Assembly (NCBI GenBank): GCA_937891165.1
Contig: CALAEX010000121.1
Location: forward strand, 1 to 28,157
Reading direction: 5' to 3'
DNA length: 28,157 nucleotides
From: an uncultured Lachnospiraceae bacterium
GTDB lineage: Bacteria; Bacillota; Clostridia; Lachnospirales; Lachnospiraceae
Position numbers and translations under genes: made by a program. Under the pieces are notes generated by a model that had not been told where the DNA came from, searched no databases, and saw only the letters and a program-made list of their open reading frames with translations. Each line of letters starts with the position of its first letter. Within the stretch, counting starts at the first letter, position 1. Positions 1-9,545 of the stretch are shown one piece after another.

Positions 1-26
1 TAATCATTAGTTATCCTGCATTATTT

Positions 27-55
27 ACTTACAATAATTCGATATTATTGTAAGT
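27..55. repeat. 12-bp perfect inverted repeat
   Basis: ACTTACAATAAT (27-38) and its exact reverse complement (44-55) are separated by five bases. A loose T-rich stretch follows on the plus strand, so it may be a weak terminator of a gene left of the window or a protein-binding palindrome. The first 260 bases hold no coding region that I can see. Confidence 0.45.
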
Positions 56-191
56 TGTTAGTTTTTGTTTCTCAAAATTTTTTCAAATGGAAACAAATAA
101 TATTACATTTCCACTTGAGAAAATCTTAAAAAATATAATAATATATTCCCTTATTATATATAAATCGTAAAAAAACATCATTTTGTGACAA

Positions 192-235
192 GTAAAAAAT
201 ATTTTTTACAAGCACCGACAGGTTTATCCGTGCTT
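192..235 (-). terminator. Terminator-like hairpin after the 43-residue peptide gene
   Basis: Read on the minus strand, AAGCAC and GTGCTT (210-235) form a short stem. It is followed by an A/T block that is itself palindromic (192-209, GTAAAAAATATTTTTTAC). It lies just beyond the stop codon at 261 and probably ends the RHS-protease-peptide transcription unit. The stem is short, so strength is uncertain. Confidence 0.5.
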
Positions 236-260
236 ATAACTTTTTAATTTAACTTTTTTA

Positions 261-392
261 TTATCCAAACCAGCCTTCGTCTCCATTAGGGTCGTTTTTA
301 CCAATTTCAAGATTGCCCGTTGATGATGTTGTGAATACATCCTCAACATCATAAACTGTTACATCAAAATCAGGTGTTTCATATTTTTTCAT
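261..392 (-). CDS. 43-residue acidic peptide, function unknown
   Basis: This is a short open frame, ATG at 392 to TAA at 261. It begins MKKYETPDFDVTVYDVEDV and ends NGDEGWFG. An AAAGGA ribosome binding site stands about seven bases before the ATG, which is the main reason to believe it. The peptide is rich in Asp, Glu, Thr and Ser, has no hydrophobic signal segment and no Cys. It has a K-K-Y start, a central acidic patch (D14-D18), a TTSSTG stretch and a Gly/Trp/Phe end. It lies downstream of the secreted subtilase on the same strand, separated by 131 bases that contain a long inverted repeat. Its form recalls short 'MKKYE..P' peptides that I believe occur in clostridial genomes, but I cannot name a family. 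A peptide precursor or a protease-associated factor is speculation. Confidence 0.55.
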   Translation of the reverse strand: MKKYETPDFDVTVYDVEDVFTTSSTGNLEIGKNDPNGDEGWFG

Positions 393-411
393 GGTATGTC
401 CTTTCCATATC

Positions 412-485
412 TAAAAGCCGTCACCTTAAACGAGTTGTTTGGTGTTATGTTATATGAAGTGATGAGTTTAAAATGACGGCTTTTA
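412..485. repeat. Nested inverted repeat between protease and peptide genes
   Basis: TAAAAGCCGTCA (412-423) is the exact reverse complement of 474-485, and inside it TTAAAC (426-431) matches GTTTAA (466-471). The two arm pairs could form one long interrupted stem. On the minus strand it follows the subtilase stop codon and precedes the peptide gene's ribosome binding site by about a dozen bases. A TTTTAG tract follows the last arm, so partial termination or a processed leader is possible. Confidence 0.6.
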
Positions 486-523
486 TTCGTAAGAAAATAT
501 TATTTATTAACCAAATAGGGTAT

Positions 524-3500
524 TTATACATCCCAACCATATTTTTCAGCGGCTTGTGGATAATATGTTGAATGCAAGGAATTAAAATCTGCAGTAACTT
601 CTGCATCTAAGAAATACCATTTATCATCGACACAGATATATGCAAAGGCTGTCAGATTTTCTTTCATATCTTCCACTGGGATATTAACAACAAGACAAGT
701 AAACATATAGTATCCATCTGCATCCTGAATGTAACTAACAGGTGCATCTGCATAGCCATCAACGTGTTCACCTTTTGCTACTTTTTTAGCATCTTCTGTT
801 GAGAAATGATTAGACCCTCTGGAATAAACGAATCCTACTTTTGATATTACAAGTTCTGCTTCATCATTTGTGTTGGCAATATATGTTTTAAAGTCCTCAT
901 CAGTAATCATTGCACGAGTTCTTACATCAAACATGTTTGCGTATGAACCGTCATCGTTTTTTGTGAACCTGATTTGTGATGTCATTGGAGAGAGAATTGT
1001 TTCTTTAGATACATCGCTGTATGATTTGTTTTCACAAAGAGAACTAAAAACTTCAAAACTGCTTACAACTTCACCATCACAATTTATATCCGTACTAATC
1101 ATTTTACAGTAATAGTAGGGGAATTCGTTGTTTTCATCGGGAGTAAATTCATTTGTCGTTAAATTTGAAATGGCAATATCATCACCAATTTGGTTGTCAT
1201 ACGAACCATACCATTGATATGTACGGTTAAATCCACGTGCATTAAACGTAAGAGGTTTATAGGAATACTCATCCCAAATTGTTTCAATATCTTCTGTTAC
1301 TGCAGTTTCAGGCGAAAGATTTACGAATTCAATATCGTTTTCTTTTGCCCAGTTTTCTGCATAATTGCCAATGCCTTCTGTACCATAAACCACATATTTT
1401 ATGTAGTCATTTTTGTAATCTGCTGCAGATATACAGTATTCCAATGTGGATGGTAGAGAAAGTGCAACTGGAACAGGATAATAATATGGACTATATATAG
1501 AAGTAACAGGATTATCCCATTCTATTGTATCCGGGAGGTCATAAATATATTTAATATTTGACAGTTCAACATCTTTAACTGCTGTTTGTTCAAAAAACTC
1601 TGTACCTATGGTTTCTAATAATGGTAAATTCAATTTTGATAAGAAATCACATTCTTTAAACATTTTTTGTGTAGCTGACGGATTATCATAGGTAAAGGTT
1701 TCATCAATAAATTCTTGCACAGGTAAATAGTTTACCTTTGGTGCATAAATAATTCTTAAGAACTTTGCCAAGTTAAATGTATTGTTTCCGATATATTCGC
1801 ATTTAGGTAAGTATATTTCTCGTAATTTTGCTATATTGTAGAAGGCTTCATTATCAATTTTTTTTACTTTTGGGAAAACCGCTCCAACTATGCTTGATTC
1901 ATAGAAGCCGGCACACATTATTTCTTCACAGTTAGGAAACTGAACTTCATACAAATTTGGTAAAAATGCCAATCCGTAATAACCGATAGATTTAATTCCC
2001 GTACCAATTATAAAATCTAATGTTTTATTACCACCGAATGGCTCAATCTGTTCATCTAAAGTTGTTGGTCTGTCATAATAATCTATAGTATAACCAAGAT
2101 ATTCAACTGTGTCAGGAAGAACAATACCATAGATCTCAGCTTTATCAAAGCCACTGAATGATGATATATCCTTTACAGTTATTCCATTTATAATCTCAGG
2201 AATTTTTAGATATTTCACATTCCCTTTGTATTCGGTAATAACACCATTGTCGTTTATGGTAAACATATCATTTGTGCCTAAAACGATTGAACAATACTTT
2301 TGGGAAACATAATTACTTCTTTGACCGTCTTTATATGCCACAGCACGGATACGAACCATATCATCAGATATAACTATTGGCTCTTCATATAATGTTCCGT
2401 TTTTTGGTGATGGGTAAGAAGAATCTGTTGTATAGTAAATATTACTACCATCTTCTGATGATAATTCAATCGTTATATCACCAATATATTTTAGTCCGTT
2501 TACTGTTGAATTTAATGGGTATTCTTCAGAATAATATGTATCTCCGATATATTTGCCTGATGTAATTTTAATTTGTGGTTCTTCAACTGAATCTAAATCA
2601 AATAATTTAAGAGGATTTACTATTCCGCTTCCAAAATAATTTGTAACAAAATCCTGCTCTACAGTTGAATCTGAACCACAGCATTTAATTGCTCTAATAT
2701 GCTCTTCAAATGATAATGTTGGATGTGTGACATAATACATTGCATATACACTAACCATGAATGGTGTAGAGAACGAAGTTCCGCCCATTAACTCAATTTT
2801 ATTATTTAGTGACATTAATGGCATATCATCACCGGGAGCTAAAATGTCAAGGAATTTACCATAATTAGTGAAAATTGTAGGAGAATTAAATCGATTACTC
2901 GCACCTACAGAAATTGCATATTCAGATACAGTTAACGGAGAGCCCTGAGTAAACTGATTATCTCCACCCCAGTTTCCTGAACCAGCAAAGACTGGACAGG
3001 ACATTTTCCAAGCATATTCAAGTGCTTTCTCAAAAAACTCAAAATCGCTATTGCAAACAAAACTACAATTTATTACATTCGCACCTCCATTTACAGCCGT
3101 TAGAATTGCGGTGCATGCAAGTGCAAAACTCTCGATAGTACCATCACTTTTTATGCAACGATAGTTCGCAATTTGGACATTGTCTGTTGTACAATTTGCG
3201 ATAACACTTGTTACAGAAGTACCGTGACCTGTATAATCCTGTTCAGAACCTTCATCACCATCACCAGCATTATTGAAGTTTGTTTCTAAAATTCTTTTTT
3301 GTTCTTTTAGATATTTATTATTCAAATCAACACCTGAATCAATTACAGCCACAACAACTTTTGGGAGAACTTCGATTTCGTACTTTTTTAAAACCTTGTC
3401 CATTCCAGTTGATTCCATATACCAACCTTTTTTATAATCATCATAGGTTAATTCTGTAATTGATGTAGTTTCTTCAGTGGTTAAAGTGATAGCATTATAA

Positions 3501-3904
3501 GAAATATCATATTCAACGGAAATAATATCTTCATCTTTTGAATATTGCTCATAAGCGTAGTTAGTATCAACTTCGTTCTCAAATTGAAGAATATGAAAAT
3601 TAAAAAAACCACTAACAACTTCAATTGCATCGTATGTTTTAATAGGTTTATCAGATTGAACAATAAGACGAGGACAGTAATCAACTTTAATTTCATCATC
3701 AACGATTACTGATACTTGTTCCCCTTCGACAAACTCGGGAGTAACATAATCTGAATCGCTATATTCATCAATCATTTGGTTCAAATCATTGCAAAAATGC
3801 TCCACACTTTCTGTATCAACGAGTTCTGCGTTTGCTGTTACAGGAATGTATATTATTGATACTAGTAATGAAAAGCACAAAATACAGCTTAATATTTTCT
3901 TCAT
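524..3904 (-). CDS. Secreted subtilase (S8) with chitobiase-like segment and BspA-type leucine-rich repeats
   Basis: A secreted serine endopeptidase of 1126 residues. Residues 1-26 are a signal peptide (KK, hydrophobic core, ANA cleavage site). The S8 catalytic core spans about 180-435 with Asp189 (AVIDSG), His227 (GHGTSV), oxyanion Asn311 (GSGNWGG) and Ser377 (GGTSFSTP), so it should be active. Residues 27-160 may be a propeptide. A chitobiase/hexosaminidase C-terminal-like segment follows at about 465-545 (IYYTTDSSYPSPKNGT). BspA-like (LRR_5) leucine-rich repeats lie at about 555-830, and an Ig-like stretch at about 905-985. The last 130 residues are a separate tail of unknown role. A GAGGGAG ribosome binding site precedes the ATG. 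The gene starts 49 bases after the RHS gene ends, so the two are probably co-transcribed. There is no LPXTG sortase signal or dockerin. The target is unknown; the neighbouring RHS protein and the 43-residue peptide are candidate substrates by position only. Confidence 0.93.
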   Translation of the reverse strand: MKKILSCILCFSLLVSIIYIPVTANAELVDTESVEHFCNDLNQMIDEYSDSDYVTPEFVEGEQVSVIVDDEIKVDYCPRLIVQSDKPIKTYDAIEVVSGFFNFHILQFENEVDTNYAYEQYSKDEDIISVEYDISYNAITLTTEETTSITELTYDDYKKGWYMESTGMDKVLKKYEIEVLPKVVVAVIDSGVDLNNKYLKEQKRILETNFNNAGDGDEGSEQDYTGHGTSVTSVIANCTTDNVQIANYRCIKSDGTIESFALACTAILTAVNGGANVINCSFVCNSDFEFFEKALEYAWKMSCPVFAGSGNWGGDNQFTQGSPLTVSEYAISVGASNRFNSPTIFTNYGKFLDILAPGDDMPLMSLNNKIELMGGTSFSTPFMVSVYAMYYVTHPTLSFEEHIRAIKCCGSDSTVEQDFVTNYFGSGIVNPLKLFDLDSVEEPQIKITSGKYIGDTYYSEEYPLNSTVNGLKYIGDITIELSSEDGSNIYYTTDSSYPSPKNGTLYEEPIVISDDMVRIRAVAYKDGQRSNYVSQKYCSIVLGTNDMFTINDNGVITEYKGNVKYLKIPEIINGITVKDISSFSGFDKAEIYGIVLPDTVEYLGYTIDYYDRPTTLDEQIEPFGGNKTLDFIIGTGIKSIGYYGLAFLPNLYEVQFPNCEEIMCAGFYESSIVGAVFPKVKKIDNEAFYNIAKLREIYLPKCEYIGNNTFNLAKFLRIIYAPKVNYLPVQEFIDETFTYDNPSATQKMFKECDFLSKLNLPLLETIGTEFFEQTAVKDVELSNIKYIYDLPDTIEWDNPVTSIYSPYYYPVPVALSLPSTLEYCISAADYKNDYIKYVVYGTEGIGNYAENWAKENDIEFVNLSPETAVTEDIETIWDEYSYKPLTFNARGFNRTYQWYGSYDNQIGDDIAISNLTTNEFTPDENNEFPYYYCKMISTDINCDGEVVSSFEVFSSLCENKSYSDVSKETILSPMTSQIRFTKNDDGSYANMFDVRTRAMITDEDFKTYIANTNDEAELVISKVGFVYSRGSNHFSTEDAKKVAKGEHVDGYADAPVSYIQDADGYYMFTCLVVNIPVEDMKENLTAFAYICVDDKWYFLDAEVTADFNSLHSTYYPQAAEKYGWDV

Positions 3905-3953
3905 ATGTTACTCCCTCTTCAGTTATAATTTGTTATTTATCATAGTAATAATA

Positions 3954-6900
3954 TTACAAAGTGATGTAAATGCCGTTTGCGAGTGCAAAGGCTTTAATGG
4001 AAGGTGCAGCTAACCAAATCTTAAGATATTTATCAGAATTTGAGTCAGTTTCTGAAATTTTGATGGTTGTACTATCTCTATTGTTTACAATCCACCCATC
4101 ACCCCAGGTAGCATTAACTCTGTTAATAGCACTTTCTGCATAATTACCTACGCAACAAGCAAACAGATTGGATGCAATTCTTTCGACACTCATATTTTTA
4201 AGGCTTCTACCATTAAGATAATCCCAACTACCAGAATCACTTATTATTTTAGAAGCATAAAGAGTACAGAATGGTCTTGAGAGGAATGATTTGCTCATTT
4301 CAACTTGAATTCCGTATGACTTATCACTTGCGAATGTGAATTTATCTCTTCCCCATTCAGCATTTGCATCAAAATTGTTTACAGGATTGTTGTTGCAGAA
4401 AAGGTGCAGATTCACATCAAGTGGTTCATCTTTTGGTTGAGTAAGTGTTTCTAAGGAACATTCGCTTAAGAAACGTCCCACTTTTGGAGAATAGCACTTG
4501 TTCTGAATAAAATATATACCTAGTTCATAGTCATACAAATAGCCTTTGTATGTACAAGGATTGTAAAGTGCTGTTATGAGATTAACAATAGCTTCACCAA
4601 GTGAATCATTTTTTACGGCTATGCTTGTACTACCAAATGCATCGTACATATAATAAGCAATTATTTCCCCTGTTGAACTCACTAATCCGCGTACACTATC
4701 AGATGCATCCCGCAAGAAATAATAAGATAAACCAGTAGGTACTATAATCCCATAAGGAACACCAGTGTTATCATATAAAATATATGTGTATGCATATGTT
4801 GAAGCATCATTATCAATATTTGCGAGTTGTATTCCTGTTAAATTGCCGTTTTCCCAAAAGTAATTGGTCTGCAAAGTCTCTGTGAATGTTTTTGTATTGG
4901 ATGAATATTCAAACACCGTTTTATTGATTCGATATCCGTTTTCGTCATATGCGAAGGTAATTTTCTGATATGGGCTAGAGCCATCATAAATAATGGCACT
5001 TTCAAGTTGATTTCCGTACCAAGTTAAATCAGCTATGATAGTTTCTTTATCTATTCCTTCACCAATATATTTCAAAGGATTTCCATAACTATCATAAGGA
5101 ATAGTAAGTTCAATATCTGTGTTTTCTGTAGCATTACCTTCGGAATCATAAGTATAGCTTACTTCTGAATAACTAGTTAGACGAGCAAATGTATCATAAC
5201 TGAAGTGTATTGTCTTTTGAGGATTGGAATTTGATATCTTTGCGTTGTCAGTATTCGACCAATCAATACTGTTCCAAGCTCCCTCTGATAACTTTATAAC
5301 ATCATTAAGGGTAACATTATCAACACCAGTTATTATTAAATTACCACCAATACTTTTTTCTACAATGTTTCCATCATTATCATAAGAATAGAAAACAAAC
5401 TCTTGTGGTCCATAAGATGCAACTATTTGATTTGCTTCATCATATTGATAATAGTTTTCTAAATAATAATATCCATCAGATTGATGAGAATAAACAAAAC
5501 GAATATTACCTTTATTATCATAGATGTAATGGTATGATAATGAACCATCTTTTTCTGATGTGACACCATCTGAAGAACTCTCAGAAACAAATGTATTATT
5601 CATACTTTCAATTAAATTACTTGTTACATTTGAAGATGACTCTGAATCTAATGTACGATAAGAATAATTGTGAGTAAGTGAAAGATTGGAAGAGGCTACT
5701 GTGGTGTTATTTGATGTATCAGTAGATTCTGTTTCAAGTGTATAATATTTGGAAGATACTCTGCCGAAATAATCTTTAACAGTGTTATTGGAACCAAAAT
5801 AATTAATAAGAACATCAGAACTTGTTGCTGAAGTCTTTGTTCCTGAAAAGGCTGAATATAATTCTGTTGTATTGCCAACAACAGTTTCTGTTACAGAAGT
5901 TCTTGTAAAGGTTTCGAGAGTGTTGTTTCCACTAGCAGAGGAAATAAATTTTTCTGTAGTTTTTTCTGCTGTTTTTGTTTTTGAATACACTAAAAGAGAA
6001 CTATCGTCAAAAACATGATAAATATCTGTGGCAGTTGATGTTTTAATAATCTTGACATCATAAGTCAAATCGCAAGATGTTAACAAAATTTCAGATATGT
6101 TGCCATTTGCATAAGTATATGTGTATGAACCAACACTTTCATATTCGTTAGTATCACTGTTTCTTTTTGAACACACAATCTGTGTTATATTGCTAAGTTC
6201 TTCATCATATATGTACTCTAATTTATATCCATTAGAATATTCTATAGAACCAATGTTGTTATCTGTATAATTATAATCTATAAGGTTGTTTGTTTGTACA
6301 TCATTTTCAATAACAGCTTCTTTCTTGATGTTAGTTATATTTCCGATGTTATCATATGTAATGATATAACTAAAGCCATTATTAGTAACAGAGGTAACAC
6401 GTTCAGCTACATCATACGTATATTGTGCTAAATGTGTAGTCTGCATTGGTTCAATATTATTGATAATTTGTTTAACGGTAGATAATAATCCAGTTGCATT
6501 ATATGTGTATGTGATTGGATTTTCTATAGAAGAATCACTTCTTAAAGTGTAACCTTTTTCAGTTAATTTTGAAGTTCTCCCATCATAACTAAAATATGTG
6601 TTAATTCCATTAAAATTTGAAGTAGCAATTAGCTTTGATGTGTCTTCAGTATATTCATATTCTTGATTCATAGAGTATGTGCCATCAGAAATGCTCTCTT
6701 TTGTTATAAGACCGTTGTTTGATGTTGTTTGAACAATCGGGTCAGATGTTGAAACTGTTGGCATTGAAACAGAACCATCATTTGAAGTCGCTTCATATAG
6801 ACGAATATTATCAACAACAAATTCTCCTACGTTTCCGTCTGCAAATATAGATATCATTACATCACATGCAATATCTGTTTTGAAGGCACACATTCTTGTT

Positions 6901-9185
6901 TGGTCTTCATCTAATAAAGAAACATCGAATGGCAAAGAGAAAGATTTTACAAATTCACCGTTTTTAGAATATATCTCAATTAGCATATTAAAAGCATAAT
7001 CATTGCTAGGGATACTTTTTACAACATTAACATCGCCAGAGAAAACATATGTCTTATCCGGTGAGAGCGATTCGATGTATTGAGAAATGCCTAAAACTGT
7101 GTTTGCTTCCTCGTTTTCAATTTCAATTCGTTTATTTGTATCATCATAATAAGGAAGAGAAGTTGAAAATTCAAACCATTCGCTTCCAATCAATGGTTCT
7201 GAAAAATCTCCATTATCAATTAAATTTTGTGTTTCAATATAATTTAAATTGTTAACGGCATATGAATCAATAGTGCCGTCGTCGTATGTCATACTGATAA
7301 TATCGTTTCCATAATAATAAGTAACTAATTGAAAATCCGAATCGTAACGCTGGATTTCTTTTTGAATTAATGTTCCTTCAAAGATTCTTTCAAAAGTGTT
7401 GTTTGATGTGATTGTAAAAGTATTTATTGTTACATCGTCTTTCTTTTGAACATAACCAGTTAAATAAGTGTTATCTGCACTCTTATAATTCAATTCAGTA
7501 ATTGTACCATCTGCAGAATGAATGCTGAGAAGTTTACCATTCAAATCATAATAATAGCTCACTTCTATAAGTTGCTCAGTTTCACTTGGATATGCGAAAG
7601 TACTCTTAATTAATGAATTTTCAACTATATTTGAAATATTTATTTCTAACGGATTATTGCCATACATTACGGCATCACCGTTAACATCCTTAACTTCAAC
7701 TTTATTTGCATAAACACATTTAACATTATTAACCATATATGTAGAGTAGTTTATGCAATATTGGTTTCCGTTTGCATCTGTGAGTTTTTTGATAACAAGT
7801 TTGTCAACATCAGAAAGATACTCATATGTGATATTTAACTGCTTATCTGCTTTTTCAATATGTTTTAGTCTACCAAGTGAATTGAAATGATATTCAATGC
7901 CATTGATTGCAAAATAACATTCATCTAAAAGGATAGTATCATCAGATGTCTTTTTGATATAGAGTTCGACATTATTAACATAGTCTTCATTTGTATTTTG
8001 CTCCCAAATTTGATAACCTTCTAGAGGTGTTGAGTTTTGAGGCTTTTGGAATTCAAGTTTTGTTCCTTCAGGTAATGTGACTGTTGCACATGTTCCAGCA
8101 ACAGATAATGAATAATTATAGTTCCATTCACTACTAACGTTAACATATGAACTAAGAGAAAACTTGGATGAGTCAATTGTTTTGATTAAAGAAACAGGCA
8201 ATAAAGAACAATCAATACCTGCTATGGTTTGTTCAATTTTAAACGCATTCGTTACATCGTTTATAGATAAAACTCCAGCTCGACCTAAATCTAAAGTATG
8301 ATATGTATATGTAGAATCGTTTGCAGCTACATCTTTATATCGTATTGATAAGATTGGTGTGGAAAGTTGCAATGCAGAGCCTTTAAGCCCCGAACTTGTC
8401 AATGCTATACCATAGTTTTCAGCATTTCCTCTTTCCCATTTTGAATATATGTCTGTGATATCAAAAGTGTACTCGGTGTTTGTTTTATCGTATCGCTTAT
8501 AATATATATTTGAATAACTATTAATATTAGTATATGTTGTTTCCGAAGTAACTTCAGATGTAACATGCTTTATGTATAATGGTCTATTGTTATTCAGATT
8601 GTTGTTTTCGATGTTTGTGCTAAGTGTTGCAGAAATTAAAACCTTATTTTTCATAGAAAATTTATAAATGTTTTCAGGCTTAATAATTAATGCACTATTA
8701 GCCGCTAAAGTATAACCCGTTTCGGTATTTGTTGAGTTTCCAATACATGTAACTGAAATGTTATCAGTGAATTCATGAGTGGAAAAAGTGCTTATTTGAC
8801 TTGAGGATAATTTAGTTTCTTCAATATATTCTTTTACTGTTGTTTCAGCTTCAGAAATTGTAGAAGGAGTTGCACTTAAAGTATCATCAATATCAACCCA
8901 TTCTCCGTCAATAAATTCGTGTACTGGAATTGGTGATATGTATGTGTAATATGTACCGTCACTCATTAAGAAGGTTTTTGAGTTTTCGTCACGTTCTTCT
9001 TCAACTTCTCTAATAATGTTTTCGCTATAATTAATAGAATTAGAAACATCGAGTGTGCTCCGAAGGTTTCTTGTATTATTAGTTGCCGCAACAACATTTA
9101 TTGGTAATGTGAAACTAATTATAATGGTTGCTGATAATAGAATTGCAACAAATCTTGCACAAAACCATTTTGAAGATTTCTTCAT
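3954..9185 (-). CDS. Giant secreted RHS/YD-repeat protein with unrecognised C-terminal tail
   Basis: A 1743-residue exported protein. Translation probably starts at the ATG at 9185 rather than the one at 9194, because the AAAGG ribosome binding site abuts the upstream ATG and is eight bases from the second. A signal peptide covers about residues 1-33. A DNRLRE-like beta domain (about 120-290) is followed by many YD-type repeats (about 430-1450; motifs such as YTYDVAERVTSV and FSYDGRTSKL). The RHS-associated core is at about 1480-1610 (YYMYDAFGS, YDYELGIYF, VGRFLSE, NNNPVNNFD). The core is a diverged form of the usual GLYYLxARYYxPxxGRF pattern. After it comes a tail of about 125 residues with no domain that I recognise. 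In polymorphic toxin families this is where the effector sits, but no toxin motif or immunity gene is visible, so a surface adhesin or carbohydrate-binding role is equally possible. It is first in an apparent unit with the S8 protease. Confidence 0.9.
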   Translation of the reverse strand: MKKSSKWFCARFVAILLSATIIISFTLPINVVAATNNTRNLRSTLDVSNSINYSENIIREVEEERDENSKTFLMSDGTYYTYISPIPVHEFIDGEWVDIDDTLSATPSTISEAETTVKEYIEETKLSSSQISTFSTHEFTDNISVTCIGNSTNTETGYTLAANSALIIKPENIYKFSMKNKVLISATLSTNIENNNLNNNRPLYIKHVTSEVTSETTYTNINSYSNIYYKRYDKTNTEYTFDITDIYSKWERGNAENYGIALTSSGLKGSALQLSTPILSIRYKDVAANDSTYTYHTLDLGRAGVLSINDVTNAFKIEQTIAGIDCSLLPVSLIKTIDSSKFSLSSYVNVSSEWNYNYSLSVAGTCATVTLPEGTKLEFQKPQNSTPLEGYQIWEQNTNEDYVNNVELYIKKTSDDTILLDECYFAINGIEYHFNSLGRLKHIEKADKQLNITYEYLSDVDKLVIKKLTDANGNQYCINYSTYMVNNVKCVYANKVEVKDVNGDAVMYGNNPLEINISNIVENSLIKSTFAYPSETEQLIEVSYYYDLNGKLLSIHSADGTITELNYKSADNTYLTGYVQKKDDVTINTFTITSNNTFERIFEGTLIQKEIQRYDSDFQLVTYYYGNDIISMTYDDGTIDSYAVNNLNYIETQNLIDNGDFSEPLIGSEWFEFSTSLPYYDDTNKRIEIENEEANTVLGISQYIESLSPDKTYVFSGDVNVVKSIPSNDYAFNMLIEIYSKNGEFVKSFSLPFDVSLLDEDQTRMCAFKTDIACDVMISIFADGNVGEFVVDNIRLYEATSNDGSVSMPTVSTSDPIVQTTSNNGLITKESISDGTYSMNQEYEYTEDTSKLIATSNFNGINTYFSYDGRTSKLTEKGYTLRSDSSIENPITYTYNATGLLSTVKQIINNIEPMQTTHLAQYTYDVAERVTSVTNNGFSYIITYDNIGNITNIKKEAVIENDVQTNNLIDYNYTDNNIGSIEYSNGYKLEYIYDEELSNITQIVCSKRNSDTNEYESVGSYTYTYANGNISEILLTSCDLTYDVKIIKTSTATDIYHVFDDSSLLVYSKTKTAEKTTEKFISSASGNNTLETFTRTSVTETVVGNTTELYSAFSGTKTSATSSDVLINYFGSNNTVKDYFGRVSSKYYTLETESTDTSNNTTVASSNLSLTHNYSYRTLDSESSSNVTSNLIESMNNTFVSESSSDGVTSEKDGSLSYHYIYDNKGNIRFVYSHQSDGYYYLENYYQYDEANQIVASYGPQEFVFYSYDNDGNIVEKSIGGNLIITGVDNVTLNDVIKLSEGAWNSIDWSNTDNAKISNSNPQKTIHFSYDTFARLTSYSEVSYTYDSEGNATENTDIELTIPYDSYGNPLKYIGEGIDKETIIADLTWYGNQLESAIIYDGSSPYQKITFAYDENGYRINKTVFEYSSNTKTFTETLQTNYFWENGNLTGIQLANIDNDASTYAYTYILYDNTGVPYGIIVPTGLSYYFLRDASDSVRGLVSSTGEIIAYYMYDAFGSTSIAVKNDSLGEAIVNLITALYNPCTYKGYLYDYELGIYFIQNKCYSPKVGRFLSECSLETLTQPKDEPLDVNLHLFCNNNPVNNFDANAEWGRDKFTFASDKSYGIQVEMSKSFLSRPFCTLYASKIISDSGSWDYLNGRSLKNMSVERIASNLFACCVGNYAESAINRVNATWGDGWIVNNRDSTTIKISETDSNSDKYLKIWLAAPSIKAFALANGIYITL

Positions 9186-9194
9186 AATTTTCAT

Positions 9195-9545
9195 CCTTTC
9201 GTATATTTCATATAAAAATAACTTTATTCGTAAATATTATGAAAAGTGTTATCAAACCTCCTTTTTGAAAATATTTGAATTGTATTGTCATTTATATAAT
9301 AAAATATTATTAAAATAATGAAAGGAGTTTTTCTAAACTACATTATTTTTTGCCCGAAACTGCACAAAATCATCTAAACTAAGCTTTTGTGTACAAAGAT
9401 AAATCATACTCTAATAAAACAAAGACTTGTGCACTTTAGATGTTTATAATCCAAGGTGTACAAGTCTTTTAATTGTAATATTGTATTAATTCGGATGCAC
9501 AATAGTGTGGTAGATAGCAAATAGCCTGATTGGTAGTCGACTATT
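9195..9545. other. Intergenic region between the RHS gene and the AgrC-like kinase gene
   Basis: This 351-base gap holds the upstream region of the RHS gene on its left, with a second purine-rich AAAAAGGAGG (minus strand, near 9265) not followed by a useful frame. The kinase terminator lies near 9421-9470. A smaller imperfect hairpin lies near 9362-9396 (TGCACAAAA against TTTTGTGTA). I see no convincing promoter and no credible gene. Confidence 0.6.
9421..9470 (-). terminator. Terminator of the AgrA/AgrC-like operon
   Basis: AAAGACTTGTGCAC (9421-9434) pairs with GTGTACAAGTCTTT (9456-9469) with one wobble pair. On the minus strand the stem is followed by TTTGTTTTATT, a usable U-tract. It lies about 75 bases beyond the kinase stop codon. 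A short T-tract on the other side could let it act weakly on the plus strand as well. Confidence 0.75.

Noticed and set aside
9319..9378. 19-codon plus-strand frame, possible second signal peptide near the kinase gene
   Set aside because: No ribosome binding site, no AgrD-like tail, and it overlaps an imperfect hairpin.
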